NCBI RefSeq assembly: GCF_012184415.1
Contig: NZ_VTOX01000006.1
Location: forward strand, 62,001-126,000
Origin: Ramlibacter lithotrophicus
GTDB lineage: Bacteria > Pseudomonadota > Gammaproteobacteria > Burkholderiales > Burkholderiaceae_C
Direction: 5' to 3'
Length of the DNA: 64,000 nt
Positions within the stretch are counted from its first letter, which is position 1. Each line of letters begins with the position of its first letter. The translations under genes were made by a program, and so were the position numbers. Of this stretch, positions 1 through 12,387 are shown piece after piece. Under the pieces are notes generated by a model. That model made no database searches and was not told where the DNA came from. It saw nothing but the letters and a program-made list of their open reading frames with translations.

Positions 1-2226
<2,226 letters not shown>

Positions 2227-2325
2227 CGCGATCTCTCCCGGTTGTTTTCGCCGATTCTGCCCCGAGACGACTGACGAGGTGCTCCGCTGCAACAAGATGC
2301 GGCACGCGCGCCCAGGCGCAGCAGG

Positions 2326-3408
2326 TCAGGCGTGGCCGGCCTCGAACTCCTCCATGTACGCCACCAGGGCCCGGATGCCTTCCATCGGCATGGCGTTGTA
2401 GATGGACGCGCGCATGCCGCCGACCGAGCGATGGCCCTTGAGCTGGACCATGCCGCGGGCCTGGGCGCCTTGCAGGAAGGCGTCGTCGAGCGACTCGTCC
2501 TTCAGGCGGAACGGCACGTTCATCAACGACCGGTCCTCGCGGGCGACGGTATTGCGATAGAACGCGCTGCGGTCGAGGTAGTCGTAGAGGATCGCGGCCT
2601 TGTCGCGGTTGTGCCGCTCGATCGCGGCGAGCCCGCCCTGCGCCTTGAGCCAGCCGAACACCAGGCTCGCGATGTAGATCGCGTAGGTGGGCGGCGTGTT
2701 GTACATGGAGTCGTTCTCGGACTGGACCTGGTAGTTGAACGCCGACGGCGTCGCCGGCAGCGCATGGCCGAGCAGGTCTTCGCGCACGATCACCACCGTG
2801 AGGCCCGACGGTCCCATGTTCTTCTGCGCGCCGGCGTAGATCAGACCGTACCGGCCGACGTCGATCGGCCGCGACAGGATGTTGGACGACATGTCCGCCA
2901 CCAGCGGCACCTTTCCGGCGTCCGGCGTCCAGTGGTATTCCACGCCGCGGATGGTCTCGTTGGAGCAGATGTGCACGTACGAGGCGCCGGGGTCGAGCTT
3001 CCAGGTGGCCTGCGGCGGCACCTCCGTGTAGTTGCTGCCCTCGGCCGAGGCCGCGAGGTTCACCTTGCCGTAGCGGGCGGCTTCCTTGGCCGACTTGGCC
3101 GACCAGTCGCCGGTAACGATGTAGTCGGCGCGGCCGGTGCGGCCGATCAGGTTCATCGGCACGATCGCGTTCTCGCCGATCGCGCCGCCCTGCATGAACA
3201 GCACCCTGTAATTCGGGGGAATCGAGAGCAGTTCGCGCAACAGGCTCTGCGCCTGCGCATGGATCGACATGAACTCCTTGCCGCGGTGGCTCATCTCCAT
3301 CACCGACATGCCCGAACCCTGCCAGTCCAACATCTCCGCGGCGGCCTGGCGCAGCACCGGTTCGGGCAGGGCGGCGGGGCCGGAGCTGAAGTTGAAGACG
3401 CGGGTCAT
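2326..3408 (-). CDS. serC: Phosphoserine aminotransferase
   Basis: Pyridoxal-phosphate enzyme converting 3-phosphohydroxypyruvate and glutamate to 3-phosphoserine and 2-oxoglutarate (serine biosynthesis). It also acts on the analogous pyridoxine-pathway intermediate in many bacteria. 360 residues, full family length. The N-terminus reads [13 protein letters not shown], the hallmark start of SerC. The PLP lysine is Lys196 in the context [10 protein letters not shown]. The frame stays open upstream to 3477, but the ATG at 3408 with AAAGAGA before it fits the family start. Many Burkholderiales carry serC between gyrA and the pheA/aro genes; here it stands alone before acnA. The gene is divergent from the XRE regulator, with 125 bp between the two starts. 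Confidence 0.97.
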   Translation of the reverse strand: MTRVFNFSSGPAALPEPVLRQAAAEMLDWQGSGMSVMEMSHRGKEFMSIHAQAQSLLRELLSIPPNYRVLFMQGGAIGENAIVPMNLIGRTGRADYIVTGDWSAKSAKEAARYGKVNLAASAEGSNYTEVPPQATWKLDPGASYVHICSNETIRGVEYHWTPDAGKVPLVADMSSNILSRPIDVGRYGLIYAGAQKNMGPSGLTVVIVREDLLGHALPATPSAFNYQVQSENDSMYNTPPTYAIYIASLVFGWLKAQGGLAAIERHNRDKAAILYDYLDRSAFYRNTVAREDRSLMNVPFRLKDESLDDAFLQGAQARGMVQLKGHRSVGGMRASIYNAMPMEGIRALVAYMEEFEAGHA

Positions 3409-3533
3409 GAGGGATCTCTTTCGGGCAGCCAGACAAGAGGGGCCGCGGCGTTCCGGCGGCCCACTGCCGCAAAGCATACAAGAGATGCGCGGCAGCTCAG
3501 CGCGCGGCCGCGGCGGGAACCGAGAATGCGCAC

Positions 3534-4358
3534 ATGAACACCGTCCATGTTCTCGCTACCGCGGACGTTCCCCGGCCCTTCGGCAACCACCTGCGGCACT
3601 GGCGCCAGCAGCGGCGCCTGAGCCAGCTGGAACTGGCGGCGCTGGCCGACATTTCGCCGCGGCACCTGAGCTTCGTCGAGACCGGCCGCTCCTTGCCCAG
3701 CCGGGAGATGGTGCTGCGGCTGGCCGCCCGCCTGGACATTCCGCTGCGCGAGCGCAATGCCTTGTTGGTTGCCGCCGGCTATGCGCCGATGTACCGTGAG
3801 CGGCCGCTGGACCATCCGGACCTCGCCGATGCGCGGCGCGCCGTGGAGACAATCCTCGCGAGCCACGAGCCTTATCCCGCGCTGGCCATCGACCGGCACT
3901 GGAACCTGGTGGCCGCCAACCGCATGGTCCCCCTCCTGCTGGCCGGCGCGGACCCGGCGCTCCTCGCCCCGCCGGTCAACGTGCTGCGCATCAGCCTGCA
4001 CCCCCGCGGCCTGGCTCCCGCGATCGTGAACCTGGGCCAGTGGCGCGCGCACCTGTTCGAGCGGCTGGCGCAGCAGATCCACGCCACGTCCGATCCGGCG
4101 CTGGTGGCGCTGCGCGACGAGCTGCGCGCGTATCCGGCGCCAGAGGGCGCGCAGGACGTGCACCTGCCCGGCGAGCACCTGGGCGTCGTGATGCCGTTGC
4201 GCTTTCGCACGCCGGCCGGTGAACTGAGCCTCATCAGCACGACGACGGTGTTCGGCACGCCGGCCGACGTGACCTTGCAGGAGCTGGCGCTGGAAACGTT
4301 CTTCCCGGCCGACGCCAGCACGGGCGACGCGTTGCGGCAGCTCGCCGGGACAGCCTGA
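3534..4358 (+). CDS. XRE-family transcriptional regulator with MmyB-like ligand domain
   Basis: 274 residues. An N-terminal helix-turn-helix of the Cro/C1 type (about residues 15-70: [20 protein letters not shown], then [12 protein letters not shown]) is followed by a C-terminal MmyB-type PAS-like sensing domain (about 95-265). The HYHRNLVAANR-like element appears as [14 protein letters not shown]. These proteins are predicted DNA-binding regulators whose second domain may bind a lipid or other small hydrophobic ligand; targets are rarely known. Local regulation of neighbours is possible, because it is divergent from serC and 80 bp upstream of the DUF4197 gene. No clear Shine-Dalgarno precedes the ATG. 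The family is confident and the ligand unknown. Confidence 0.88.
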   Translation: MNTVHVLATADVPRPFGNHLRHWRQQRRLSQLELAALADISPRHLSFVETGRSLPSREMVLRLAARLDIPLRERNALLVAAGYAPMYRERPLDHPDLADARRAVETILASHEPYPALAIDRHWNLVAANRMVPLLLAGADPALLAPPVNVLRISLHPRGLAPAIVNLGQWRAHLFERLAQQIHATSDPALVALRDELRAYPAPEGAQDVHLPGEHLGVVMPLRFRTPAGELSLISTTTVFGTPADVTLQELALETFFPADASTGDALRQLAGTA

Positions 4359-4438
4359 AGACCTTGTTCATGTGGCATGTCAAGGAAGTCGGCGCGAACG
4401 GAGGTAGTGTTCGCGTGCCGACGAAGAAGGATCGCAAT

Positions 4439-5140
4439 ATGGATCGCCGCCAATTCAACTCGCTTCCCGCGCTGGGGTTCGGCCTGTACGCACTGGGGCC
4501 TGTTCGCCATGCCACCGCCTTTGGTTTGGCCGACCTGAGCAGCACCGAGGCGAACCAGGGCCTGCGCACGGCGCTCGAGCGTGGCGCGCTCTCGGCCGTG
4601 GGCCTGCTCGGCCGTCCGGGCGGCTTCCTCGACAACCCGAAGGTGCGCATTCCCCTGCCGGGCTTCCTGGAGGATGCCGCCAGGCTCCTGAAGGCGATCG
4701 GCCAGAAGAAACGGGTCGAAGAACTCGAAGTCGCGATGAACCGTGCCGCGGAGGGCGCCGTGCCCCTGGCGAGGGACTTGCTGGTGAACGCGGTGAAGAC
4801 GCTCACCGTCACGGACGCCAAGAAGATCCTGACGGGCGGACCGACCTCCGTCACCTCGTTCTTCGCCGACAAGACCCGGGAGCCGCTGTTCGTGCGCTTT
4901 CTTCCGGTGGTGACCGATGCCACCCGGAAGGTGGCGCTGGCCGACAAGTACAACCGCCTCGCCAGCAAGGTGCCGGCCGGACTGATCCGGAAGGAGGACG
5001 CGACGATCGAGCAGTACGTAACGCGCAAGTCGCTCGACGGCTTGTACTTCATGATCGGGGAAGAAGAGAAAAGCATCCGGCACAACCCGCTCGCCACCGG
5101 CAACGCGCTCCTGGGCAAGGTATTCGGCGCCATCCGGTAA
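4439..5140 (+). CDS. DUF4197 exported protein
   Basis: 233 residues from the ATG at 4439, which has AGAAGG in front. The frame extends to 4364, but that start adds an unlikely leader. The N-terminus (MDRRQF, then a short apolar stretch ending near ATAFGLADLS) looks like a weak export signal and is not a classic one. The rest matches the DUF4197 pattern: a segment with leucine, serine and alanine near GFLDNPKVRIPLP, NRAAEGAVPLARDL, and TVTDAKKILTGG followed by TSFF. The function of the family is unknown; it is widespread in proteobacteria and predicted periplasmic. It is convergent with acnB, separated by a terminator hairpin at 5161-5187. Confidence 0.82.
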   Translation: MDRRQFNSLPALGFGLYALGPVRHATAFGLADLSSTEANQGLRTALERGALSAVGLLGRPGGFLDNPKVRIPLPGFLEDAARLLKAIGQKKRVEELEVAMNRAAEGAVPLARDLLVNAVKTLTVTDAKKILTGGPTSVTSFFADKTREPLFVRFLPVVTDATRKVALADKYNRLASKVPAGLIRKEDATIEQYVTRKSLDGLYFMIGEEEKSIRHNPLATGNALLGKVFGAIR

Positions 5141-5160
5141 CCCTGGGCACGCGCAGCATG

Positions 5161-5187
5161 AAAAAAAGCGGCCGGTGGGCCGCTTTC
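5161..5187 (-). terminator. Rho-independent terminator of the mdh-acnB operon
   Basis: Read on the minus strand, a 7-bp GC stem AGCGGCC/GGCCGCT with a four-base loop is followed directly by seven T residues (the A run 5161-5167 on the plus strand). It lies 17 bases past the acnB stop. In the plus direction the T tract is shorter (CTTTC), so it could act weakly on the DUF4197 transcript. Confidence 0.85.
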
Positions 5188-5203
5188 ATTGCGCCTGGAC
5201 GAC

Positions 5204-7789
5204 TCAGGCCGGCACGCTGTCGGCGGCCTTCCTGAAGTCCTCGATCTGGTCGAAGTTCAGGTACTGGTACACCTTGCCGCTGGCGGCCGTGAGCACGCCC
5301 ATGTCGGCCATGTACTCCTCGCGCGTCGGGATGCGCCCCAGCTTGGAGCAGATCGAGGCCAGTTCGGCGCTGCCCAGGTACACGTTGCTGTTCTTGCCCA
5401 GGCGGTTCGGGAAGTTGCGGGTCGACGTGGAGAAGACCGTCGCGCCTTCGCGCACCTGTGCCTGGTTGCCCATGCACAGCGAGCAGCCCGGCATCTCCAT
5501 GCGCGCGCCGGCCGAGCCGAGCACGCCGTAGTGGCCCTCCTCGGTCAGCTGCTGCGCATCCATCTTGGTCGGCGGCGCGACCCACAGGCGCACCGGGATG
5601 TCGCGCTTGCCTTCCAGCAGCTTCGACGCCGCCCGGAAGTGGCCGATGTTGGTCATGCACGAGCCGATGAACACCTCGTCGATCTTCGTGCCGGCCACGT
5701 CGGACAGCGTCTTCACGTCGTCCGGGTCGTTGGGGCAGGCCAGGATCGGCTCGGCGATCTGGTCGAGGTCGATCTCGATCACCGCCGCGTATTCCGCGTC
5801 GGCATCGCGCTCCAGCAGCTGCGGATTCTTCAGCCACGCTTCCTGGGCGGCGATGCGGCGGCCCAGCGTGCGCGCGTCCGCGTAACCGTTGGCGATCATC
5901 CAGCGCATCAGCGTGATGTTGCTGTTGATGTACTCGATCACCGGCTCCTTGTTCAGGTGCACCGTGCAGGCGGCCGCCGAACGCTCGGCCGACGCGTCCG
6001 ACAGCTCGAACGCCTGCTCCACCTTCAGGTCGGGCAGTCCTTCGATCTCGAGGATGCGGCCGGAGAAGATGTTCTTCTTGCCCTTCTTCTCCACCGTCAG
6101 CAGGCCCTGCTTGATCGCGTACAGCGGGATCGCGTTGACCAGGTCGCGCAGCGTGACGCCCGGCTGCAGCTTGCCCTTGAACTTGACGAGCACCGATTCG
6201 GGCATGTCCAGCGGCATCACGCCGGTCGCGGCGGCGAAGGCCACCAGGCCGGAGCCGGCCGGGAAGCTGATGCCGATCGGGAAGCGGGTGTGGCTGTCGC
6301 CGCCGGTGCCCACGGTGTCGGGGAGCAGCAGGCGGTTGAGCCACGAGTGGATCACGCCGTCGCCCGGCCGCAGCGCCACGCCGCCGCGGGTGGAGATGAA
6401 GTCCGGCAGCTCGTGGTGCATCTTCACGTCCACCGGCTTCGGATAGGCCGCGGTGTGGCAGAACGACTGCATCACCAGGTCCGCCGAGAAGCCCAGGCAC
6501 GCCAGGTCCTTCAGCTCGTCGCGGGTCATCGGGCCGGTGGTGTCCTGCGACCCCACCGACGTCATCTTCGGCTCGCAGTAGGTTCCGGGACGCACGCCCT
6601 GCCCTTCCGGCAGTCCGCACGCGCGGCCGACCATCTTCTGCGCCAGCGTGAAGCCCTTGCCGCTGTCCTTGGGGGCCTGCGGCAGGCGGAACAGCGTGGA
6701 CGGCGGCAGGCCCAGGGCCTCGCGCGCCTTGGCCGTCAGGCCGCGGCCGACGATCAGCGGGATGCGGCCGCCGGCGCGCACCTCGTCGAACAGCACGTCG
6801 CTCTTGACCTGGAACTTCGCGACCACGTCGCCGTTCTTGAGGGCCACGCCTTCGTACGGCCGCAGCTCGATGACGTCGCCCATCTCCATCCTGTTGACGT
6901 CGAGCTCGATCGGCAGCGCGCCGGCGTCTTCCATCGTGTTGTAGAAGATCGGCGCGATCTTGCCGCCCAGGCAGACGCCGCCGAAGCGCTTGTTCGGGAC
7001 GAACGGGATGTCGTCGCCGGTCCACCACAGCACGGAGTTGGTGGCCGACTTGCGCGACGAGCCGGTGCCGACAACGTCGCCGACATAGGCGACCGGGTGG
7101 CCCTTGGCCTTGAGTTCCTCGATGAACTTGACCGGGCCGCGCTTGCCGTCTTCCTCGGGCGTGATGCCGGGCCGCGCGTTCTTCAGCATCGCCAGGGCGT
7201 GCAGCGGGATGTCGGGGCGGCTCCACGCGTCGGGCGCCGGCGACAGGTCGTCGGTGTTGGTTTCGCCCGTGACCTTGAACACCGTCACCTTCAGGCTCTG
7301 CGGCACTTCGGGGCGGCTGGTGAACCACTCGGCGTCGGCCCAGCTTTGCAGCACGGCCTTCGCGTTGGCGTTGCCCTTGTCGGCCTTTTCCTTGACGTCG
7401 TGGAACTGGTCGAACATCAGCAGCGTGTTCTTCAGCCCGGCGGCGGCGGCGGCGCCGACCTCGGGGTCGTCGAGCAGGTCGATCAGCGGGCCGATGTTGT
7501 AGCCGCCCAGCATGGTGCCGAGCAGCTCGGTCGCCTTCTCGCGGCTGATGATCATGCACTTCTCGGTGCCATGCGCCACCGCGGCGAGGTAGCTCGCCTT
7601 GACCTTGGCGGCGTCGTCGACGCCGGCCGGCACCCGGTTGGTAATCAGGTTCAGCAGGAAATCGGCCTGGGCCGCCGACGGGTTCTTCAGCAGCTCGATC
7701 AGGTCGGCCGTCTGCTTCGCCGAGAGCGGCAGCGGCGGGATTCCGAGCGCCGCGCGTTCGGCGACGTGGTCAACATAGGCTTTCAACAT
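5204..7789 (-). CDS. acnB: Bifunctional aconitate hydratase 2 / 2-methylisocitrate dehydratase
   Basis: Main vegetative TCA-cycle aconitase in many proteobacteria; AcnB family members also act on 2-methylcitrate-derived substrates. 861 residues against about 865 for E. coli AcnB. The N-terminal HEAT-like region begins [20 protein letters not shown]. The cluster cysteines are in [10 protein letters not shown] and in GCSLCMGNQ, near the C-terminus as expected for the AcnB domain order. The ATG at 7789 follows AGAGAGAGAA. It is last gene of the mdh - lyase - exported protein - acnB run, 35 bp after its neighbour. The open frame extends far upstream through neighbouring genes, but only this start fits the family. 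Confidence 0.97.
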   Translation of the reverse strand: MLKAYVDHVAERAALGIPPLPLSAKQTADLIELLKNPSAAQADFLLNLITNRVPAGVDDAAKVKASYLAAVAHGTEKCMIISREKATELLGTMLGGYNIGPLIDLLDDPEVGAAAAAGLKNTLLMFDQFHDVKEKADKGNANAKAVLQSWADAEWFTSRPEVPQSLKVTVFKVTGETNTDDLSPAPDAWSRPDIPLHALAMLKNARPGITPEEDGKRGPVKFIEELKAKGHPVAYVGDVVGTGSSRKSATNSVLWWTGDDIPFVPNKRFGGVCLGGKIAPIFYNTMEDAGALPIELDVNRMEMGDVIELRPYEGVALKNGDVVAKFQVKSDVLFDEVRAGGRIPLIVGRGLTAKAREALGLPPSTLFRLPQAPKDSGKGFTLAQKMVGRACGLPEGQGVRPGTYCEPKMTSVGSQDTTGPMTRDELKDLACLGFSADLVMQSFCHTAAYPKPVDVKMHHELPDFISTRGGVALRPGDGVIHSWLNRLLLPDTVGTGGDSHTRFPIGISFPAGSGLVAFAAATGVMPLDMPESVLVKFKGKLQPGVTLRDLVNAIPLYAIKQGLLTVEKKGKKNIFSGRILEIEGLPDLKVEQAFELSDASAERSAAACTVHLNKEPVIEYINSNITLMRWMIANGYADARTLGRRIAAQEAWLKNPQLLERDADAEYAAVIEIDLDQIAEPILACPNDPDDVKTLSDVAGTKIDEVFIGSCMTNIGHFRAASKLLEGKRDIPVRLWVAPPTKMDAQQLTEEGHYGVLGSAGARMEMPGCSLCMGNQAQVREGATVFSTSTRNFPNRLGKNSNVYLGSAELASICSKLGRIPTREEYMADMGVLTAASGKVYQYLNFDQIEDFRKAADSVPA

Positions 7790-7824
7790 GGGTTCTCTCT
7801 CTTGGTCTTCGATCAGGGTGGTGA

Positions 7825-8472
7825 TCACTTCGCTGCGTCGGCGGCCGGTGCCGCGGCCGCCGGTGCGACGGCCGGCGCGGCCGCCGGGTCGGCGGGCGCG
7901 GCCGGCTTGGCCGCCGGCAAGGGCTCCAGCAGGCTGGGCAAGGGGTTGTTCTTCAGGTGCGCGTCCAGCACGGCCTGGTCGGGCGCCTTGCAGTCGTCGG
8001 CCAGGCGCCGGCCCATCTTCTGGCTCATCAGCATCGACTTGTTGCCGAGCTGCAGCCACATCGCGCCGGCCCGCGGGTCCTCGAGCCGGATCGCGCCGGT
8101 GCGGCTGGCGACGGGTTGCATGCGGAAACGCTGGATGCCGGCGCGCACGATGAAGAAGCCGGCGCGCTTCTTGTGCGGCGTGATGTGCACGGTGGCGCCC
8201 AGTTCGCACGGGATGTCGCCGACGTAGACCTTCTTTGCCACCTCGAGTTCGCCGGGGGAGAGCTCCACGTGCGGATCGTCGTCGACCTCGACCGCCTCCT
8301 CGATGGCCTTGACGCCGTTGGCCGGCTTCGCGTTCTTGCGCGGCGCCTTCTTCGGGGCCGGCTTGGTCGCGGTGGTGGCGGCCTGCTTGCCGTTGGCCGC
8401 CTGGGCGCCGGCCGACATTGGCGCGGCCGCGATCAGCAGTGCGCACGGCAAGATGGCAAAAACGAAATTCAT
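7825..8472 (-). CDS. Conserved exported protein of the mdh-acnB operon
   Basis: 215 residues. Signal peptide at about 1-23 (a hydrophobic run after MNF, ending near SAGAQA). An Ala/Pro/Lys-rich linker follows to about residue 55. A compact central domain (about 65-165) contains [19 protein letters not shown] and two cysteines (about 89 and 162) that could form a disulfide. An Ala/Pro tail (about 180-215) ends the protein. I do not recognise a characterised family; similar proteins sit between mdh and acnB in other Comamonadaceae, to my knowledge. Spacing (21 bp from the lyase gene, 35 bp to acnB) indicates co-transcription. The product is periplasmic by prediction, odd among cytoplasmic TCA enzymes. 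Confidence 0.8.
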   Translation of the reverse strand: MNFVFAILPCALLIAAAPMSAGAQAANGKQAATTATKPAPKKAPRKNAKPANGVKAIEEAVEVDDDPHVELSPGELEVAKKVYVGDIPCELGATVHITPHKKRAGFFIVRAGIQRFRMQPVASRTGAIRLEDPRAGAMWLQLGNKSMLMSQKMGRRLADDCKAPDQAVLDAHLKNNPLPSLLEPLPAAKPAAPADPAAAPAVAPAAAAPAADAAK

Positions 8473-8493
8473 ACTGCTGTCTCCTTGAGTGTT

Positions 8494-9486
8494 CTAGTGT
8501 CCGGGCGCGGAGTCGAACCACCTTTGCGCCTCGGGCGGCAAGTGGCGTCCGGTCTGGTGGGCCCGCTCGAGTACCTGCCAGTAGTAGCGGTAGCTGGCGC
8601 GGTCCTCCAGCTTCCCGCGAAAGCTGATCGGCGCCCACTGCGCCTGCTGCGCGGCGGCGATCACGGCCGCCGCGGTTTCGACCTCCTGGCCGGCCGGCGC
8701 GAACGCCTCCACGATGGGACGGATCTGGTCCGGATGGATGCTCCACATCCGGGTGAAACCGAGCTCGCGCGCCGCCTTGCGGGCGGCTTCCGCGAAGGCC
8801 GCATGGTCCTTGAATTCGGTGACCACGCCGTGCGATGGCACCTTGCCGTGGGCATGGCAGGCGGAGGCGATCTCCAGCTTGGCGCGGACCACCAGCGGAT
8901 GCGTGAACTGGCCGGCGATGCCCATGCCGGCCGACGGGATCGCGCCGCCGTGCGCCGACACGAAGTCCATCAGCCCGAAGCTGAGGGACTGCAGCCGCGG
9001 ATGGGCCGCAATGTCGAAGGCGCGGTGCACCGCCGCCGGCGACTCGATCAGGGCGTGCAGCGGCAGGTGGGGCGCACCGGCGGCATCGAGCGCGCGGCCG
9101 GCGCGCTCGAGGTCGGCGGGCGATTCCACCTTGGGAATCATGATGTGGGCCAGGCGCGCGCCGGCCTTGCCGGCCACGATGGCGACGTCCTGGTCGAAGG
9201 CCGGATGGTCCACCGGGTGGACCCGCGCCGCCACCCGCGCGCCATCGGCCGCCTGCAAGGCCAGTGAAACGACGAGCTCGGCGTGCTCGGCCTCGCCTCC
9301 GACCGGCGCGCCGTCCTCGCAGTCGAGCGTGACGTCGAAGACGCAGGCGCCGAACTCCTGCATGAGCTCCGCCTGCAGCTGCAGGCTCTTGCGCATGCGG
9401 GCCTCGACGCCGCTGTAGTGGTCGCACACCGGCAGGAAGCCGGTGCTGGCCTGCGCGCCAAGAAGAACTGCCCGCGGATGCTTCAC
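8494..9486 (-). CDS. HpcH/HpaI aldolase / citrate-lyase-beta family CoA ester lyase
   Basis: 330 residues from a GTG start at 9486, 18 bp after mdh. TIM-barrel enzymes of this family cleave or condense acyl-CoA esters such as malyl-CoA, citramalyl-CoA or citryl-CoA in a metal-dependent way. Visible motifs include [10 protein letters not shown] near residue 55 (metal/substrate acid), [23 protein letters not shown] and SFGLMDF, in the family order. No citrate lyase alpha or gamma subunits (citF, citD) are nearby, so it is not part of a citrate lyase complex. Substrate unknown; a C4-C5 hydroxyacyl-CoA linked to the TCA genes around it is a reasonable guess. Confidence 0.88.
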   Translation of the reverse strand: MKHPRAVLLGAQASTGFLPVCDHYSGVEARMRKSLQLQAELMQEFGACVFDVTLDCEDGAPVGGEAEHAELVVSLALQAADGARVAARVHPVDHPAFDQDVAIVAGKAGARLAHIMIPKVESPADLERAGRALDAAGAPHLPLHALIESPAAVHRAFDIAAHPRLQSLSFGLMDFVSAHGGAIPSAGMGIAGQFTHPLVVRAKLEIASACHAHGKVPSHGVVTEFKDHAAFAEAARKAARELGFTRMWSIHPDQIRPIVEAFAPAGQEVETAAAVIAAAQQAQWAPISFRGKLEDRASYRYYWQVLERAHQTGRHLPPEAQRWFDSAPGH

Positions 9487-9504
9487 TGGCGCGCGGCCCG
9501 CTGC

Positions 9505-10491
<987 letters not shown>

Positions 10492-10572
10492 GGGGAATCT
10501 CCAAAACGAGTGGGGGAACAGGTCCGCTGGCAGGGGCCGGGGCTCGTGGACCCGACCCGCTGGAAGCCCTTC

Positions 10573-10602
10573 AGTTTACCCGCACGCCCCGTCGAGGGTC
10601 AA
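10573..10602 (-). promoter_or_regulatory. Predicted mdh promoter
   Basis: On the minus strand TTGACC (-35, 10597-10602) and TAAACT (-10, 10573-10578) are separated by 18 bp. This puts a start site near 10566, about 75 bases before the mdh ATG. The palindrome at 10613-10626 lies 10 bp upstream of the -35 box. Hexamers were read by eye and not tested. Confidence 0.5.
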
Positions 10603-10612
10603 CTTGTCTTGT

Positions 10613-10626
10613 ATCTTATATAAGAT
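10613..10626. promoter_or_regulatory. 14-bp palindrome, likely GntR operator
   Basis: ATCTTATATAAGAT is a perfect 14-bp inverted repeat of AT-rich sequence in a GC-rich region. It ends 12 bp before the gntR ATG and 122 bp upstream of mdh. GntR-family proteins bind as dimers to short palindromes of this kind and often repress their own gene. The assignment to the adjacent regulator is inference. No other exact copy was noticed in the window. Confidence 0.6.
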
Positions 10627-10638
10627 TAAGATGACCCC

Positions 10639-11415
10639 ATGGCCCACCTGCCTTCCTCCTCCGCCGGACCCGGCCTGGCCGACGCCGCGACGCCGGCCTT
10701 CAGTCCCCTCTACCAGCAGATCAAGGCCCTGATCCTGGAGAGCCTGCAGGCCGGCGAGTGGAAGCCGGGCGAGGCCATCCCCAGCGAGATGGACCTGGCG
10801 GGGCGCTTTCGCGTCAGCCAGGGAACGGTGCGCAAGGCGATCGACGAGCTGGCGGCCGAGAACCTCCTGTTGCGCCGGCAGGGCAAGGGCACCTTCGTCG
10901 CGACCCATTCCGAGCAGCAGGTGCGCTATCGGTTCCTCAAGCTCATGCCCGATGCCGGCGACCTCGCCAGCGAAGGCCAGCCGCAGCGCGAGGTGCTCGA
11001 ATGCCGGCGCGTGCGCGCCCCGGCGGAGGTCGCTCGGATGCTCGCCCTGCGCGCGGGCGACGCGGTGGTGCAGGTCCGACGCGTGCTGTCGTTCGGCACG
11101 GTGCCCACCATCCTCGAAGACCTCTGGCTGCCCGGGGCGTTCTTCAAGGGCCTGACGGCGCAGCAGATGGCCGGCTACCACGGCCCGACCTACGCGATGT
11201 TCGAAGTCGAGTTCGGCGTCCGCATGGTGCGCGCCGAGGAAAAGATCCGCGCCGTGGCGGCCGACGCCGTCCAGGCCGAACTGCTGCAGGTGCCGCACCA
11301 CACGCCGCTGCTGAGCGTCGAGCGGGTGGCCTACACGTACAACGACGCGCCCATGGAATTGCGGCGCGGGCTGTACCGCACCGACACGCACCACTACCGC
11401 AACGAACTGAACTAG
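10639..11415 (+). CDS. GntR-family regulator with UTRA domain (HutC subfamily)
   Basis: 258 residues. The N-terminal winged helix (about 17-85: LYQQIKALILESLQAGEW, IPSEMDLAGRFRVSQGTVRKA, RRQGKGTF) is followed by a UTRA ligand-binding domain (about 95-250) ending in the typical RGLYRTDTHHYRNEL. HutC-type regulators sense small metabolites. Position between mdh-acnB and sdhCDAB-gltA suggests it controls TCA-cycle genes and binds the palindrome just upstream; both are inferences. No good Shine-Dalgarno precedes the ATG, and a TTGTCT/TAAGAT pair would start transcription almost at the ATG, so the mRNA may be leaderless. Confidence 0.9.
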   Translation: MAHLPSSSAGPGLADAATPAFSPLYQQIKALILESLQAGEWKPGEAIPSEMDLAGRFRVSQGTVRKAIDELAAENLLLRRQGKGTFVATHSEQQVRYRFLKLMPDAGDLASEGQPQREVLECRRVRAPAEVARMLALRAGDAVVQVRRVLSFGTVPTILEDLWLPGAFFKGLTAQQMAGYHGPTYAMFEVEFGVRMVRAEEKIRAVAADAVQAELLQVPHHTPLLSVERVAYTYNDAPMELRRGLYRTDTHHYRNELN

Positions 11416-11520
11416 CGGCGGGCACGGCGCGGCCGCGGTCTTGTTACAGCGTTGCAATAGAATTTTGGGTTTGCATCGCGCAGCCCGCCCCTGCGAAAAC
11501 AACACGAGAAGGACCAATCC

Positions 11521-11955
11521 ATGCCCGAGATCGCGAAGAAGCGCCCGGAATTCCGCAACATCAACGCGTTCCGGGACCTCCCGACATACCGGTGGCCGCT
11601 CGCGTCGATCGTGTCCGGCATGCATCGCATCAGCGGCGTGCTGATGTTCGTGCTGCTGCCGTTCGTGATCTGGCTGTTCGACACGTCCATTTCCTCGGAA
11701 ATCTCCTTCGCCCGGTTCCGCTCGGCATTCCAGAACGGGGTCGGCTTCGTGCCGGGCGTGCTGGTCAAGCTGGTGGTGCTGGCCCTGATCTGGGCCTACC
11801 TCCACCACCTCTTCGCGGGCGTGCGCCACCTGTGGTCCGACGTGAGCCACGCGGCGGTCGCGAAGGCAGCCGGCGCCAGGTCCGCGCAGATCGTGCTGGT
11901 CGCCACCATCGTGCTCACCGTGGCCCTGGGGGCCAAGCTGTTCGGACTCTATTGA
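11521..11955 (+). CDS. sdhC: Succinate dehydrogenase cytochrome b556 subunit
   Basis: Membrane anchor of complex II, which passes electrons from succinate to ubiquinone. 144 residues with three predicted membrane helices (about 28-50, 78-100, 118-143). The N-terminal motif RPxFRNINAFRDLPTYRWPL with SIVSGMHRISG is typical of SdhC (quinone-site Ser and Arg). The haem-ligand histidine lies in YLHHLFAGVRHLW. AGAAGGA precedes the ATG. First gene of sdhCDAB, 105 bp after gntR. A TAGAAT at 11458-11463 could be a -10 box, but no good -35 is visible. Confidence 0.95.
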   Translation: MPEIAKKRPEFRNINAFRDLPTYRWPLASIVSGMHRISGVLMFVLLPFVIWLFDTSISSEISFARFRSAFQNGVGFVPGVLVKLVVLALIWAYLHHLFAGVRHLWSDVSHAAVAKAAGARSAQIVLVATIVLTVALGAKLFGLY

Positions 11956-11970
11956 TGACTCTTTCCCTCG

Positions 11971-11990
11971 GGGGCCCGTCCGCGGGCCCC
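11971..11990 (+). other. GC hairpin between sdhC and sdhD
   Basis: GGGGCCCG (11971-11978) and CGGGCCCC (11983-11990) form a perfect 8-bp, all-GC stem with loop TCCG, starting 16 bases after the sdhC stop. No T tract follows, so it is not a standard terminator. It may stabilise or process the polycistronic mRNA, or tune sdhD translation. Confidence 0.6.
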
Positions 11991-12016
11991 TTCCGCCAAG
12001 CACCAGGAAACCACCC

Positions 12017-12382
12017 ATGGCAGTGAATTACGGATCCCGGCGCGCCGTCAGCGGCGCGCACTACGGCATGCGCGACTGGCTCAGCCAGCGCGTCACCGCC
12101 GTCCTCATGGCGCTGTTCACGCTGATCGTGCTCGCGCAGGTGATCTTCACCCGCGGGCCGATCGGCTACGACAAGTGGGCCGGCATCTTCGCCGCCCAGT
12201 GGATGAAGGTGCTGACCTTCGCCGTGGTCGCCGCGCTGCTCTGGCACGTCTGGGTCGGCATGCGCAACGTGTGGATGGACTACATCAAGCCGGTGTGGCT
12301 GCGCCTGACCCTGCAGATCGTCACCATCGTCTGGCTCACGGCCTGTGCCGGCTGGGCCATCCAAGTGCTCTGGAGAGTGTGA
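12017..12382 (+). CDS. sdhD: Succinate dehydrogenase hydrophobic membrane anchor subunit
   Basis: 121 residues, three predicted transmembrane helices (about 24-44, 60-82, 94-116). Contains RDWLSQRVTAVLMA near the N-terminus and WHVWVGMRNVWMDY, with the conserved haem-site His and quinone-site Asp-Tyr seen in SdhD. Forms the membrane quinone pocket with SdhC. AGGAAAC lies before the ATG. The gene follows sdhC after 61 bp holding a strong GC hairpin and precedes sdhA by 5 bp, so it is part of the same transcript. Confidence 0.94.
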   Translation: MAVNYGSRRAVSGAHYGMRDWLSQRVTAVLMALFTLIVLAQVIFTRGPIGYDKWAGIFAAQWMKVLTFAVVAALLWHVWVGMRNVWMDYIKPVWLRLTLQIVTIVWLTACAGWAIQVLWRV

Positions 12383-12387
12383 ACCCG

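Noticed and set aside
5189..8227. 1012-codon plus-strand frame over acnB
   Set aside because: Same antisense effect; no domain, and acnB with its terminator explains the region.
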